DNA of 22,111 bases, from contig DAOTVD010000283.1 of assembly GCA_034437075.1 (NCBI GenBank), positions 1-22,111 of the forward strand, given 5' to 3'. The stretch is from DAOTVD01 sp034437075. Its GTDB lineage: Bacteria > Chloroflexota > Anaerolineae > Aggregatilineales > J027. The notes below the pieces were generated by a model. That model worked only from the letters and a program-made list of their open reading frames with translations, was not told where the DNA came from and ran no database searches. Positions 1-8,477 of this stretch are shown piece by piece (positions within the stretch are counted from its first letter, which is position 1; each line of letters starts with the position of its first letter). A program made the translations under genes and the position numbers.

Positions 1-2393
1 ACGCGATGCAGTTCGGCACGGATGGCAACGTCGGCGCGCGCCTAAGCCTGGACGATTATCGGCGCTTGTTCCCCTGGTATCCCGAAATTGAGGCCTATTG
101 GGGCCACGCGCCCGGCGAACTGCTGACGGATGGCAAAGATTTTTACATCCTGGGCGCGGACTTTGGCGAGGTCTTCGTCGCCATCCAGCCCAGCTTTGGT
201 TACGAGCGCGACCCCATGCGCTTGCTGATGGGCAAAGATGCCTCGCCGCATCATGGATTTGCCGCGTTCTATACCTGGCTCGATCATGTCTACGACGCCG
301 ACGCGGTAATTCACCTGGGCACACATGGCGCGCTGGAATTCATGCCCGGCAAGCAGGTCGGCCTGGGCGCGGATTGCTGGCCGCCGCGTTTGCTCGGCGC
401 GTTGCCGAACTTCTACTACTATTGCGTGAACAACCCCAGCGAAGGCAGCATCGCCAAACGGCGCGGCGCGGCCACGCTAGTCAGCTATATGGTGCCGCCT
501 TTGCATCAGGCCGGGTTATACAAGGGTTTGCGCCGCCTGAAAGATGATCTGGACACCTATCATAAGCGCCACGATGCCCAACTGCTGACCGACATCCGCG
601 CGCAGGCCGACCGGCTCGGCATTGTCGTGAGCGAGAACGGCCAGAATGCCGTAAATGCCGCTGAAAATTATGTTGCCGCGCTGGGGCACGAACTGCTACA
701 AGTCGAGCACCGCATGATCCCGCTGGGGCTGCATGTGATCGGCACCCCCCCCGCCGAGGATGAACTCGCGGATTTGCTGGCCCTCACCGCCGCGTTCAAC
801 CCCGCGCAGCACCCCAACGGGCACGCTATGCTGCCGGTCTTGCCCGCCCTCATCGCGAAAGGACTCGGCGCGGACTTCGCGAGCCTGCAAGCTGACCTCA
901 AAACCAGCACCGAGGCCCAAGCGTTGTGGGATCAAATCGAGCATATCGCGGGGGAGGCCATGCGGCATTTTATCCGCGCGCCGCGCACGCCCGAACTCGA
1001 TACTTCCGCCGCTGATGCATATCTATACGAGACTGCGAACATCTCGCCTGGCTTGTTGGTTAACTTATGGGCCTGGCTGGATGCGCTGGTAGATCGCCTG
1101 ACCCACGATCAAGAATTGCACGGTATGTTGCACAGCCTGGCCGGGGGGTATATTCCGCCCTCGCCGGGGAACGACGTTATGCGCAATGAGCATATTGTGC
1201 CGACTGGGCGCAATATCCACGCGCTAGACCCCTACCGCATCCCGTCCTCGGTGGCGGTCGGCGCGGCAGAAGAAATCGTCGCCAAGATGCTAGAGCGCCT
1301 GACCGCCGAAAACGGCACCCTGCCGGAAACAGTCGCCATGGTGCTGTGGGGCACGGATAACCTCAAGAGTGACGGCGAAGGCATCGCCCAATGCTTGCAT
1401 CTGCTGGGCGCGCGGCCTGTGGCGGATGAACTCGGCAATATTTCGGACGTCGAACTCATCCCGCTGGCTGAATTGGGCCGCCCACGCATCGACATCGTGA
1501 TGACGCTCAGCGGCATTTTCCGCGATTTGTTCCATCATCAAGCCGGGTTGCTGGATAAGGCCGTGCGCTTGGCCGCCCACGCGGACGAACCGCTAGAGCA
1601 GAATTTTGTGCGCGCGCATACGCTCGAACATGCCGCGACGCTGGGCATCGCGTTTGACGAAGCCGCCGCGCGGGTTTACTCCAACGCGCCGGGGGCCTAT
1701 GGCGCGCACGTCAATCATCTGGTGGATAGCTCCACCTGGGACAGTGATGACCAACTCAGCGAGGCGTTTTTGGCGCGCAAGTCCTTCGCCTTTACCCCTG
1801 CGGGGGATTGGCAAGCCGCGCGGGGCGTCATGGAGCGCAGCTTGGCCACTGTGGAGGCCGCCTTCCAGAATATCGACAGCTTCGAACTCGGCATCAGCGA
1901 TGTCGATCACTACTATGAATACTTGGGCGGCGTGGCCAAAAGCGTCGAAAAGCTGGGCGGCAAGCGGCCCTCGGTCATGGTCGCGGATGCTATCGCGCTG
2001 GATGATCGCTTATCCTCGTTAGAGGGCATGGTGCGCCTAGAAACCCGCGCCAAGTTGCTGAATCCGAAATGGCATGAGAGCATGCTGCATCATGGTTATG
2101 AAGGCGTTCATGAGATCGAAATCCGCGTCAGCAATACCTACGGCTGGAGCGCCACGGCGGACGCGGTCGAGGGCTGGGTGTATGATGACATCGCGACGAC
2201 CTTCATGCTAGATGAGGCGATGCGGCAACGCATGGCCGAGGCCAACCCGCACGCCACCGCCGCCATCGCCGGACGGTTACTAGAGGCCCAGGCGCGCGGC
2301 TTCTGGGACGCCGACGACGCCATGCTCGACCAACTGCGCGAGATTTACGGCGATTTGGAAGATCAGATGGAAGGTGTCGCACAGGGTGTCTAA
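1..2393 (+). CDS. bchH: Magnesium chelatase subunit H, C-terminal part (5' end outside window)
   Basis: This is the large porphyrin-binding subunit that, with the I and D subunits, inserts Mg2+ into protoporphyrin IX, the committed step of (bacterio)chlorophyll synthesis. The frame is open from base 1, so the first visible ATG (base 6) is internal. About 796 residues are present; BchH proteins are usually around 1200-1300. Family blocks seen include SPHHGFAAFYTWL (about 244-282), IHLGTHGALEFMPGKQVG (about 308-361), NNPSEGSIAKRRG, PTGRNIHALDPYRIPS (about 1198-1245), EQNFVRAHTLE and NTYGWSATADAVEGWVY near the end. These match BchH/ChlH rather than the cobaltochelatase CobN, whose corresponding blocks read differently (for example PTGRNFYSVD). 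It overlaps bchD by 8-20 bases, so the two are probably translationally coupled. Green bacteria often carry several BchH paralogues, so which one this is cannot be decided here. Confidence 0.93.
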   Translation, partial: AMQFGTDGNVGARLSLDDYRRLFPWYPEIEAYWGHAPGELLTDGKDFYILGADFGEVFVAIQPSFGYERDPMRLLMGKDASPHHGFAAFYTWLDHVYDADAVIHLGTHGALEFMPGKQVGLGADCWPPRLLGALPNFYYYCVNNPSEGSIAKRRGAATLVSYMVPPLHQAGLYKGLRRLKDDLDTYHKRHDAQLLTDIRAQADRLGIVVSENGQNAVNAAENYVAALGHELLQVEHRMIPLGLHVIGTPPAEDELADLLALTAAFNPAQHPNGHAMLPVLPALIAKGLGADFASLQADLKTSTEAQALWDQIEHIAGEAMRHFIRAPRTPELDTSAADAYLYETANISPGLLVNLWAWLDALVDRLTHDQELHGMLHSLAGGYIPPSPGNDVMRNEHIVPTGRNIHALDPYRIPSSVAVGAAEEIVAKMLERLTAENGTLPETVAMVLWGTDNLKSDGEGIAQCLHLLGARPVADELGNISDVELIPLAELGRPRIDIVMTLSGIFRDLFHHQAGLLDKAVRLAAHADEPLEQNFVRAHTLEHAATLGIAFDEAAARVYSNAPGAYGAHVNHLVDSSTWDSDDQLSEAFLARKSFAFTPAGDWQAARGVMERSLATVEAAFQNIDSFELGISDVDHYYEYLGGVAKSVEKLGGKRPSVMVADAIALDDRLSSLEGMVRLETRAKLLNPKWHESMLHHGYEGVHEIEIRVSNTYGWSATADAVEGWVYDDIATTFMLDEAMRQRMAEANPHATAAIAGRLLEAQARGFWDADDAMLDQLREIYGDLEDQMEGVAQGV

Positions 2394-4191
2394 CGCGCAT
2401 CTCCCGTTTCCGGCGCTGGTGGGGCTAGAAGGCGCTCAGCAAGCGCTGCTCTTGCTGGCCATCGACCCCGGTTTGCGCGGGGTCATCCTGGCCGCGCCCG
2501 CCGGAACGGGAAAATCCGCCCTGGCGCGGGGTTTGCGTGCCGTGCTGGGCGCGGATGTGCCTTTTGTCGAAATTCCGTCCAGCATTGATGCCGAGAATCT
2601 GCTGGGCGGGCTGGATTTAGAGTCAACCTTGCAGACCGGGCGCGTCGTTACGCAGCGCGGCGCACTGGCGCGGGCCGATGGCGGTTTTGCCGTGGTGGAT
2701 GGCGTTAATCTGCTGACGGACGCCAGCACGAATCTGCTGTTGGCGGCGCTAGATGGGGGCTTCGTGCGCCTAGAGCGCGAAGGGCTCAGCGAGATGCACC
2801 CCGCGCGGTTTAGTCTCATCGGCGCATATGACCCCGCCGAAGGCGCGCCGCGCGGCCATTTGCTGGATCGCATCGGGCTTATCACGCGCTTGCCGGGCCA
2901 GCGTTCGCCGGAGCAGCGCGCGCAAATCGTGCGCCGCAACATCCGCGCGGGAGACTGGGCTGAGGATGTCGATTTTCTGCGCGGGTTGGTGCTCACCGCA
3001 CGCGAGCACCTGCCGCAAGTGACCATCAGTGATGCGTTGGTCGAGCAATTGAGCGTCACGGCGCTGGCGTATGGCGTGGAGGGGCATCGCGCGGATGCTT
3101 TCGCGGTGCGCGCGGCCTGCGCGGCGGCGGCCTATGATCTGCGCGACGAGGTCCACGCGGAGGATTGCCAACTCGCGGCGCAGTTGGTCATCTTGCCGCG
3201 CGCGACGCGCATCCCGGCCCCGCCTGCCGAGGATGAGAATCCCGCCCCGCCAGACGATCAGCGTGATGACGCCGACAATCAGCAAGCGCCCGAACAAAAC
3301 GACACGGATGATGATGGGCAAAACGCCTTGCCCGAAAAACTCATCCCGCCGCCGGAAGAAATTCTGGAAGCGCTGGAAACGCAACTGCCCGCCGAGCTAG
3401 ATGAATTGCCGTTTTTGCACCAGCGGCGCGGGCGTAGCGGCTCGCGGGGCAGCACAGCCGGCAAACGCGGTCGGCATGTGCGCAGCGTGCCGGATGACCC
3501 CCGCCGGGGCCGCATTGATGTCGTCGCGACCCTGCGCACGGCGGCCCCTTGGCAACCCTTGCGCAACCCCGCGCGCGATCATCTGGCGCTGACGCTCAGC
3601 GATGTGCGCGTTAAGCAGTACCGCAGCAAGGCCGGGGCGCTGTTCTGTTTTGCGGTGGATGCTAGCGGCAGTATGGCCCTGCATCGCATGCGCCAGGCCA
3701 AAGGCGCGGTGCACAATCTGCTGGGCAAGGCGTATGTGAACCGCGACCGCGTCGCGCTAATCGCGTTTCGGGGCGAGCGCGCCGAGGTCTTGATGCCCCC
3801 TACGCAAAGCGTTGAGTTGGCCAAACGCGCGCTGGATTTGCTGCCTACGGGCGGCGGGACGCCGCTCGCCTCGGCGCTCATCATGGCCAATGATATGGCC
3901 GCGCAGGCACGCGGGCGGGGCATCATGCAAACCGTGCTCATTCTGCTGACGGATGGCCGCGCCAATATCCCATTGAAGGAAGGCAATGACCCGCGCGAGG
4001 AACTCCAACGGCTAGGGGTGGGCCTGGCGGATAGCGGCCTGCATATATTGGTTGTGGATACCAAGCGCAATTACCTTAGCCGGGGCGAAGCCCGCCAACT
4101 GGCCGATTGGCTGGGCGCTGATTATGCCTATCTGCCCAATGCCAGCGGCGAGGACATCGCGGCCCTGGCCGAGAACGCGCGCGATGGGTAA
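2374..4191 (+). CDS. bchD: Magnesium chelatase subunit D (AAA+ plus von Willebrand A domain)
   Basis: This is the D subunit that docks the BchI ATPase ring to BchH. It has 605 residues, in the usual BchD range. The order is an AAA+ domain (about 12-280), an acidic, proline-rich linker (about 280-345), a basic stretch and a C-terminal vWA domain. The vWA metal site DASGSM is at 429-434, followed by PTGGGTPLASAL and LLTDGRAN. The P-loop APAGTGKS (41-48) looks intact. The Walker B equivalent FAVVDGVNLL (105-114) has Gly where ATPases have the catalytic Glu, typical of a non-hydrolysing D subunit. A BchI-like LLDRIGL arginine region is kept. The start is GTG 2374, inside bchH. A second in-frame GTG at 2386 has GGAAGG 11 bases upstream and is about as likely. 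No bchI is present in the window. Confidence 0.9.
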   Translation: MSHRVSNAHLPFPALVGLEGAQQALLLLAIDPGLRGVILAAPAGTGKSALARGLRAVLGADVPFVEIPSSIDAENLLGGLDLESTLQTGRVVTQRGALARADGGFAVVDGVNLLTDASTNLLLAALDGGFVRLEREGLSEMHPARFSLIGAYDPAEGAPRGHLLDRIGLITRLPGQRSPEQRAQIVRRNIRAGDWAEDVDFLRGLVLTAREHLPQVTISDALVEQLSVTALAYGVEGHRADAFAVRAACAAAAYDLRDEVHAEDCQLAAQLVILPRATRIPAPPAEDENPAPPDDQRDDADNQQAPEQNDTDDDGQNALPEKLIPPPEEILEALETQLPAELDELPFLHQRRGRSGSRGSTAGKRGRHVRSVPDDPRRGRIDVVATLRTAAPWQPLRNPARDHLALTLSDVRVKQYRSKAGALFCFAVDASGSMALHRMRQAKGAVHNLLGKAYVNRDRVALIAFRGERAEVLMPPTQSVELAKRALDLLPTGGGTPLASALIMANDMAAQARGRGIMQTVLILLTDGRANIPLKEGNDPREELQRLGVGLADSGLHILVVDTKRNYLSRGEARQLADWLGADYAYLPNASGEDIAALAENARDG

Positions 4192-4222
4192 CAGCGATAC
4201 GGTGTGATGGATAATCCTGGAC

Positions 4223-4251
4223 TTGCCAGTTGCGCACATATGATCTAAGAT
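4223..4251 (+). promoter_or_regulatory. Sigma-70-type promoter of the SRAP gene (leaderless prediction)
   Basis: TTGCCA (4223-4228) and TAAGAT (4246-4251) are separated by exactly 17 bases. Each matches its consensus hexamer at four or five positions. The -10 ends only six bases before the ATG at 4258, so a start site at the usual distance would fall on or next to the A of the ATG. There is no usable Shine-Dalgarno: AAGG at 4252-4255 is only two bases from the start. The predicted mRNA is therefore leaderless. Confidence 0.55.
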
Positions 4252-4257
4252 AAGGCT

Positions 4258-4944
4258 ATGTGTGGACGATTTACCTTAACCCAAACATCACCTGAAGCCC
4301 TGCAACGTAGCTTCGATCTGGTGGCGATGCCCGAAGACATCCCCCCCAGCTACAATGTTGCGCCGACGCATCAGATTCCGGTGGTGGCGCATAATGCCGA
4401 AAACCACAATGCTCTGGGGATCATGCAATGGGGATTTGTGCCCGGTTGGGCCAAATCGCGCGCTTTCGGCACTCGCCCGCTCATTAACGCACGTGCGGAG
4501 TCCGCGCACGACAAGCCCAGTTTTAAGCGGTCGTTTCGGCGGCGGAGATGTCTGATCCCGGCGGATGGCTTCTACGAGTGGTATAAAGAAGATGATGGCA
4601 GCAGCACACCCGTGTATATCACGCGGGAAGATGGCGAATTGTTCGCCTTTGCGGGCTTGTGGGATCGCTGGCAAGACGCCGAGAGCGGTGAAGCCCTGCT
4701 CAGTTGCACCATTCTGACCACTGCCGCCAACCAGTTTTTAAGCCGCATTCACCACCGTATGCCTGTGATGCTCGCCCCTGAACATTACGATCTGTGGCTT
4801 AGTCGCGAGTTCGATGATGTCGAGAAGCTGCATCAAATGTTGCAGCCCAGCGAAGATTTGCCCCTGGATGCGTGGGACGTATCCAAGCGGGTGAACAACC
4901 CGTCCATCAATGACGAGGGCCTAACGGCGCGCCCGGCGTCATAA
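4258..4944 (+). CDS. SRAP/HMCES-family abasic-site DNA-protein crosslinking protein (YedK-like)
   Basis: Family members protect abasic sites in single-stranded DNA by forming a covalent thiazolidine link through Cys2 after the initiator Met is removed. The 228-residue protein begins MCGRFTLT, so Cys2 is exposed, which fixes the start. Other conserved features are YNVAPT (32-37, Asn33), WGFVPGWA (58-65), NARAES (77-82), RCLIPADGFYEW (97-108, with active-site Glu107) and IHHRMPVML (164-172, with the conserved His165). The length is typical (YedK of E. coli is 222). It is a single-gene unit 66 bases after bchD, with its own promoter. In many genomes this family is linked to SOS or damage response; no LexA-type operator was recognised here. 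The old name 'SOS response-associated peptidase' refers to the same family. Confidence 0.93.
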   Translation: MCGRFTLTQTSPEALQRSFDLVAMPEDIPPSYNVAPTHQIPVVAHNAENHNALGIMQWGFVPGWAKSRAFGTRPLINARAESAHDKPSFKRSFRRRRCLIPADGFYEWYKEDDGSSTPVYITREDGELFAFAGLWDRWQDAESGEALLSCTILTTAANQFLSRIHHRMPVMLAPEHYDLWLSREFDDVEKLHQMLQPSEDLPLDAWDVSKRVNNPSINDEGLTARPAS

Positions 4945-4982
4945 CCTGTCCGGTGTAAGCTTCCCCCAATGCTGCCTTAAAA

Positions 4983-5009
4983 TCGACAATACGTTAAAAT
5001 GCATATGAT
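4983..5009 (+). promoter_or_regulatory. Candidate promoter(s) upstream of the LOV histidine kinase
   Basis: Two overlapping possibilities exist. TCGACA (4983-4988) lies 15 bases before TATGAT (5004-5009). Alternatively TAAAAT (4995-5000) could act as the -10 with a poor -35 near 4972. The block CATATGATCTA (5002-5012) also occurs upstream of the SRAP gene at 4237-4247. Either start would leave a leader of roughly 35-45 bases with the AGGATAGG ribosome-binding site at 5033-5040. Confidence 0.3.
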
Positions 5010-5048
5010 CTATGTGTCGCACATCCACGAACAGGATAGGGCTCTGTT

Positions 5049-8000
5049 GTGCATGCCATAATCGCGTCGCTCCGTCAACTGATACAGCATTTGGTAGAAC
5101 CTGCCCCCCGGCTCGCCGACCCGGTGCTGCGCCTGAAAGCGCAATTGCTAGCGGTAATGCATTTGTTGGCTTTGCCCATCATCGTTTTTTTTGGCGTTAC
5201 GCGCGAGCTAAACGGCCAGGAAGTGGATTTACCCGCCTATTTCGGATTGGCGACCATGGTCATGTTGGTGGGGATGTTGGGGGTGGCCTATGGGCTCAAC
5301 CGTTGGGGAAATTATCAGCAGGCGTCTGGCCTGACGATTCTAGTGTCGATCTTAGGGCCTTTTCTCATCGTCGCGGGGGCGCAGCATGCAGACGAAGCGC
5401 TCAGCATTTTGGATTACCTGATCTTTTCGATCTTGGCGAGCGGGTTGCTGCTGACGCCACGGGCGACAGTGCTAACTTTATTGGGCAACCTGGCCGGGAT
5501 GGTTGCCCTAGCCGCGTTGAAGCCGGATGTGACGCTGGCGCAAATGATAGATGGGCCGTTGCGCTTTGTCCTGATTATCGGCGTGTTGGCCTTGTTGGTG
5601 TTGCGTTATGAACGCCTGATTGCCCGCCACGGGCGCGAGCAATTGCGCACCAGCGAAATGCACTTTCGGACTGTCTCCGAACTGACCTCCGATTATGCTT
5701 ATTCGATTCTTATTCAGGCGGACGGGGGCATCAGAAACGAATGGATGACAGAAGCCTTCGAGCGCATCACGGGGTATAGCCCGACTGCGCGCGAGCGCGA
5801 AAATGACCACTTTTGGCAGCAGATGGTACACCCGGAGGATTTGCCAGAGTTGAGGGCGCGCGTACAGCGCTTGCGGGCTGGGGAGGTGGTGACGACTGAA
5901 TTTCGGATCATTCGCCCAGATGGTAGTATCCGCTGGTTGCGCGATGTCGGGCGGCCCGACCCCGCAACGCTGGGGGCGGATGTGGTGCGCGTGTATGGCG
6001 CCGGGCACGACATCACCCAAGCACGCCATACCGACGACGAACTGGCCTTGCGCGACCGCGCCATCGCCGCGATTAACTCTGGCGTGACGATTGCCGATGC
6101 CACCCAGCCGGATATGCCCCTCATTTTTGCCAACGAGGCTTTTATGGCCATCACGGGCTATGCTTATGACGAAGTTATCGGCCAGAATTGTCGTTTTTTG
6201 CAGGCGGATGATCGTGACCAGGCCGCTAGAGCAGAAATCCGCCGGGCGATCCAGCAAGGCCGCAGTTGCCAGGTGCTCATCCGCAACTATCGCAAAGATG
6301 GCACACGCTTCTGGAACGACTTTCGTATGTCGCCCATCTTTAACGAGCAGGGCCAACTGACCCATTACGTTGGGATTCAGGTAGATGTCACCGCGCGGAT
6401 TACCGCTGACGAGAATCTGCGGCGCAGCGAAGCCGAGAAAACCGCGTTGCTCAACGCCATCCCAGATTTGATGCTGCGTTATGATGCACAGGGGACGATT
6501 TTAGATTGCCAGGCGGGTGACCCCACCGATTTGATCTTCTCTACCGAGGCGTTGATCGGGCGCAATACGCGCGATGTTTTGGATGCCGAAAACGCCGCCG
6601 AAACCGTATTTTATATCGGTAAGGCCCTGCGCGAAGGTTTGCAAATCTATGAATACGAACTACAAACCCAAAAGGGTTTGGCCAGTTACGAAGCGCGTAT
6701 GGTGCCCAGCGGGCCGGATGAAGTGCTGTGCATCGTCCGCAACATTACCCAGCGCAAAGCTGCCGAGAAAATGCTGCGCGAACGCCTGGAAGAAATGGCC
6801 ATGTTCCAGCGGGTCGATCATGAAATTGGGTATACCCTGGAAAACGACCGCATCCTGAGCCTGGCGGTTGACCTGGCGATGCGGCGCAGCCTGGCGCGGG
6901 GGTGCACCCTGGCCTGGCGAAACGATAAAAATAACCAGCTAGAGCCGCTCGTTTCGAGCGGGCAAAACACCGCCTTTGCCGCACCATTGACCATGCAAAC
7001 GGTCGCTACCACGCCCGCATCCCCTTTGGGGCGTTTGTATAGCGGCCAGGATGCTTGGGTGCAAACCCCCGGCACGCGGCCCGATACAGTTTCGCTATGG
7101 TTGGGCTTGGTGAGCCGCAAACGCTTTCATGGAGTGCTGCTTCTGGAAGATATTCCGGCGCAAGCCATGGATGACGATACGCTATCGTTTTTGGCCCAAC
7201 TGGCCCATCGCACGGTAGCCGCGTTGGTGAACGTCCAGAACTACAAACATATTCAGCAGTACGCCGAGGCTATGGACGTCCTGTATGCACGCAGCAAAGA
7301 CCTGGCTGCCAGCCTGGAATACGACACGATTATCACCATCAGCCTGCGCGCTTTGTTGGCACTGCTGGATGTTTCGAGCGTGTTTTTCATCAAACCGCCG
7401 CCCGAAGGACAAATGCCCTCTGTGATCTATGCGCAAAGCCGCACCCCGACGCTGCCCGATCAATTGAACGAGACCGAGCATTACCGCTTCTGGTTGGAAC
7501 ACACGCGCACAGCTAGCGTTTCGATCCTCCTGGGCTCTGGGGCTGCCGAGGATGCGCGTGCCGTATTGGCAGCTATGCGGGTACAGAGCGCTTTGGCCCT
7601 TAGCCTGGATCGCGAAGACGAGTTCAGGGGCGCTATTGTCGTCTGCGAAAGCCGTTACGAACGCCATTTTCAAGATGCCGACATCGCTCTGGCGCGCAAC
7701 TTGCTCAGCCATATGGCGGTGGCTTTGCAACGGGCGCAAGTCGTCGCGGATTTGCAAGAGTTGGAACAGGTGAAGTCAGAAATGATCCGCATGGCTTCGC
7801 ACGACTTGCGCAACCCCATCGCCCAGATTAAAGGTTATCTTGACTTGCTTATTGATGAACTGTCGCCGGATAGCATTCACCGGGAATACACCGCAGCGAT
7901 AGAGCGCGGCGCGCGCAAAATGGAACACTTGCTGGAAGATATTTTGAATCTGGAACGCGCCGAAAGCCAACAGCCGGACACGTGGCAAGCGCTGAACATT

Positions 8001-8477
8001 CAGCCCCTGTTGATTGAAGCGGTCTTTCATCTGGCCTCGCAAGCCCGCCTGAAGGAGATTGACTTTCAGGCGAGCATTCCGCCGGAATTGCCACAGGTGA
8101 TCGGCAATGATGTGCAGATCGAACAGGCCATCCACAACATCATCAATAACGCGATCAAATACACGCCCAGCGGTGGTCAGGTGATTGTGGAAGCGAGGAC
8201 GGAGGCCGAACGCCTGGTGTTTCAGGTAAAGGATACGGGCTATGGCATCCCGCAAGAGCGGCAGGCGCGGCTATTCCAGCGCTTCTATCGCGCTAATACG
8301 CCGGGCACAGAGGGTATCAGCGGCACGGGGTTGGGGCTGAGCCTGGTAAAAGCAATTATTGAGCGCCATGGCGGCAACGTGTTTTTTATGAGTGAATATC
8401 AAGCGGGGAGTACGTTCGGCTTCTGGCTGCCCTTGGCCCCGAACGGGAACATCAAGCGCACAGGGCCCAATGATTAG
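5049..8477 (+). CDS. Membrane-bound LOV-PAS-GAF sensor histidine kinase
   Basis: This 1142-residue kinase probably senses blue light and passes phosphate to a response regulator. The start is GTG 5049, with AGGATAGG eight bases upstream. Domain order: six hydrophobic segments (about 32-50, 64-83, 93-111, 120-136, 139-157, 170-186); PAS (about 200-325); LOV (about 340-452); PAS (about 455-570); two GAF-like regions (about 575-735 and 740-900); HisKA with ASHDLRNP (His918); HATPase with NIINNAIKY (Asn1033), DTGYGIP (1062-1068) and GTGLGLS (1092-1098). The LOV domain has GQNCRFLQ (378-385, photoactive Cys381), NYRKDG (Asn413), FWND (Asn423) and GIQVDVT (Gln444). Those spacings equal the flavin contacts of phototropin-type LOV2. 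The two GAF regions are assigned by position and style and are less certain than the rest. Its stop interlocks with that of the convergent response regulator. Confidence 0.93.
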   Translation: MHAIIASLRQLIQHLVEPAPRLADPVLRLKAQLLAVMHLLALPIIVFFGVTRELNGQEVDLPAYFGLATMVMLVGMLGVAYGLNRWGNYQQASGLTILVSILGPFLIVAGAQHADEALSILDYLIFSILASGLLLTPRATVLTLLGNLAGMVALAALKPDVTLAQMIDGPLRFVLIIGVLALLVLRYERLIARHGREQLRTSEMHFRTVSELTSDYAYSILIQADGGIRNEWMTEAFERITGYSPTARERENDHFWQQMVHPEDLPELRARVQRLRAGEVVTTEFRIIRPDGSIRWLRDVGRPDPATLGADVVRVYGAGHDITQARHTDDELALRDRAIAAINSGVTIADATQPDMPLIFANEAFMAITGYAYDEVIGQNCRFLQADDRDQAARAEIRRAIQQGRSCQVLIRNYRKDGTRFWNDFRMSPIFNEQGQLTHYVGIQVDVTARITADENLRRSEAEKTALLNAIPDLMLRYDAQGTILDCQAGDPTDLIFSTEALIGRNTRDVLDAENAAETVFYIGKALREGLQIYEYELQTQKGLASYEARMVPSGPDEVLCIVRNITQRKAAEKMLRERLEEMAMFQRVDHEIGYTLENDRILSLAVDLAMRRSLARGCTLAWRNDKNNQLEPLVSSGQNTAFAAPLTMQTVATTPASPLGRLYSGQDAWVQTPGTRPDTVSLWLGLVSRKRFHGVLLLEDIPAQAMDDDTLSFLAQLAHRTVAALVNVQNYKHIQQYAEAMDVLYARSKDLAASLEYDTIITISLRALLALLDVSSVFFIKPPPEGQMPSVIYAQSRTPTLPDQLNETEHYRFWLEHTRTASVSILLGSGAAEDARAVLAAMRVQSALALSLDREDEFRGAIVVCESRYERHFQDADIALARNLLSHMAVALQRAQVVADLQELEQVKSEMIRMASHDLRNPIAQIKGYLDLLIDELSPDSIHREYTAAIERGARKMEHLLEDILNLERAESQQPDTWQALNIQPLLIEAVFHLASQARLKEIDFQASIPPELPQVIGNDVQIEQAIHNIINNAIKYTPSGGQVIVEARTEAERLVFQVKDTGYGIPQERQARLFQRFYRANTPGTEGISGTGLGLSLVKAIIERHGGNVFFMSEYQAGSTFGFWLPLAPNGNIKRTGPND

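Noticed and set aside
1..2393. Reading the first gene as CobN, the cobaltochelatase large subunit
   Set aside because: The blocks SPHHGFAAFYTW, LGTHGALEFMPGKQ, PTGRNIHALDP and NTYGWSATADAVEGWVY are BchH-type, and a BchD-type gene follows directly. The CobU-like gene is 13 kb away and does not change this.
2770..3384. 204-codon open frame on the minus strand inside bchD
   Set aside because: It is antisense to a well-supported gene, has Arg-rich low-complexity composition typical of the opposite strand of GC-rich coding DNA, and shows no motif.
5508..6365. 285-codon open frame on the minus strand inside the LOV kinase gene
   Set aside because: It is antisense to PAS/LOV coding sequence with strong motifs; no ribosome-binding site or recognisable domain.
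7182..7757. 191-codon minus-strand frame inside the kinase GAF region
   Set aside because: Shadow of the real frame; no family features.
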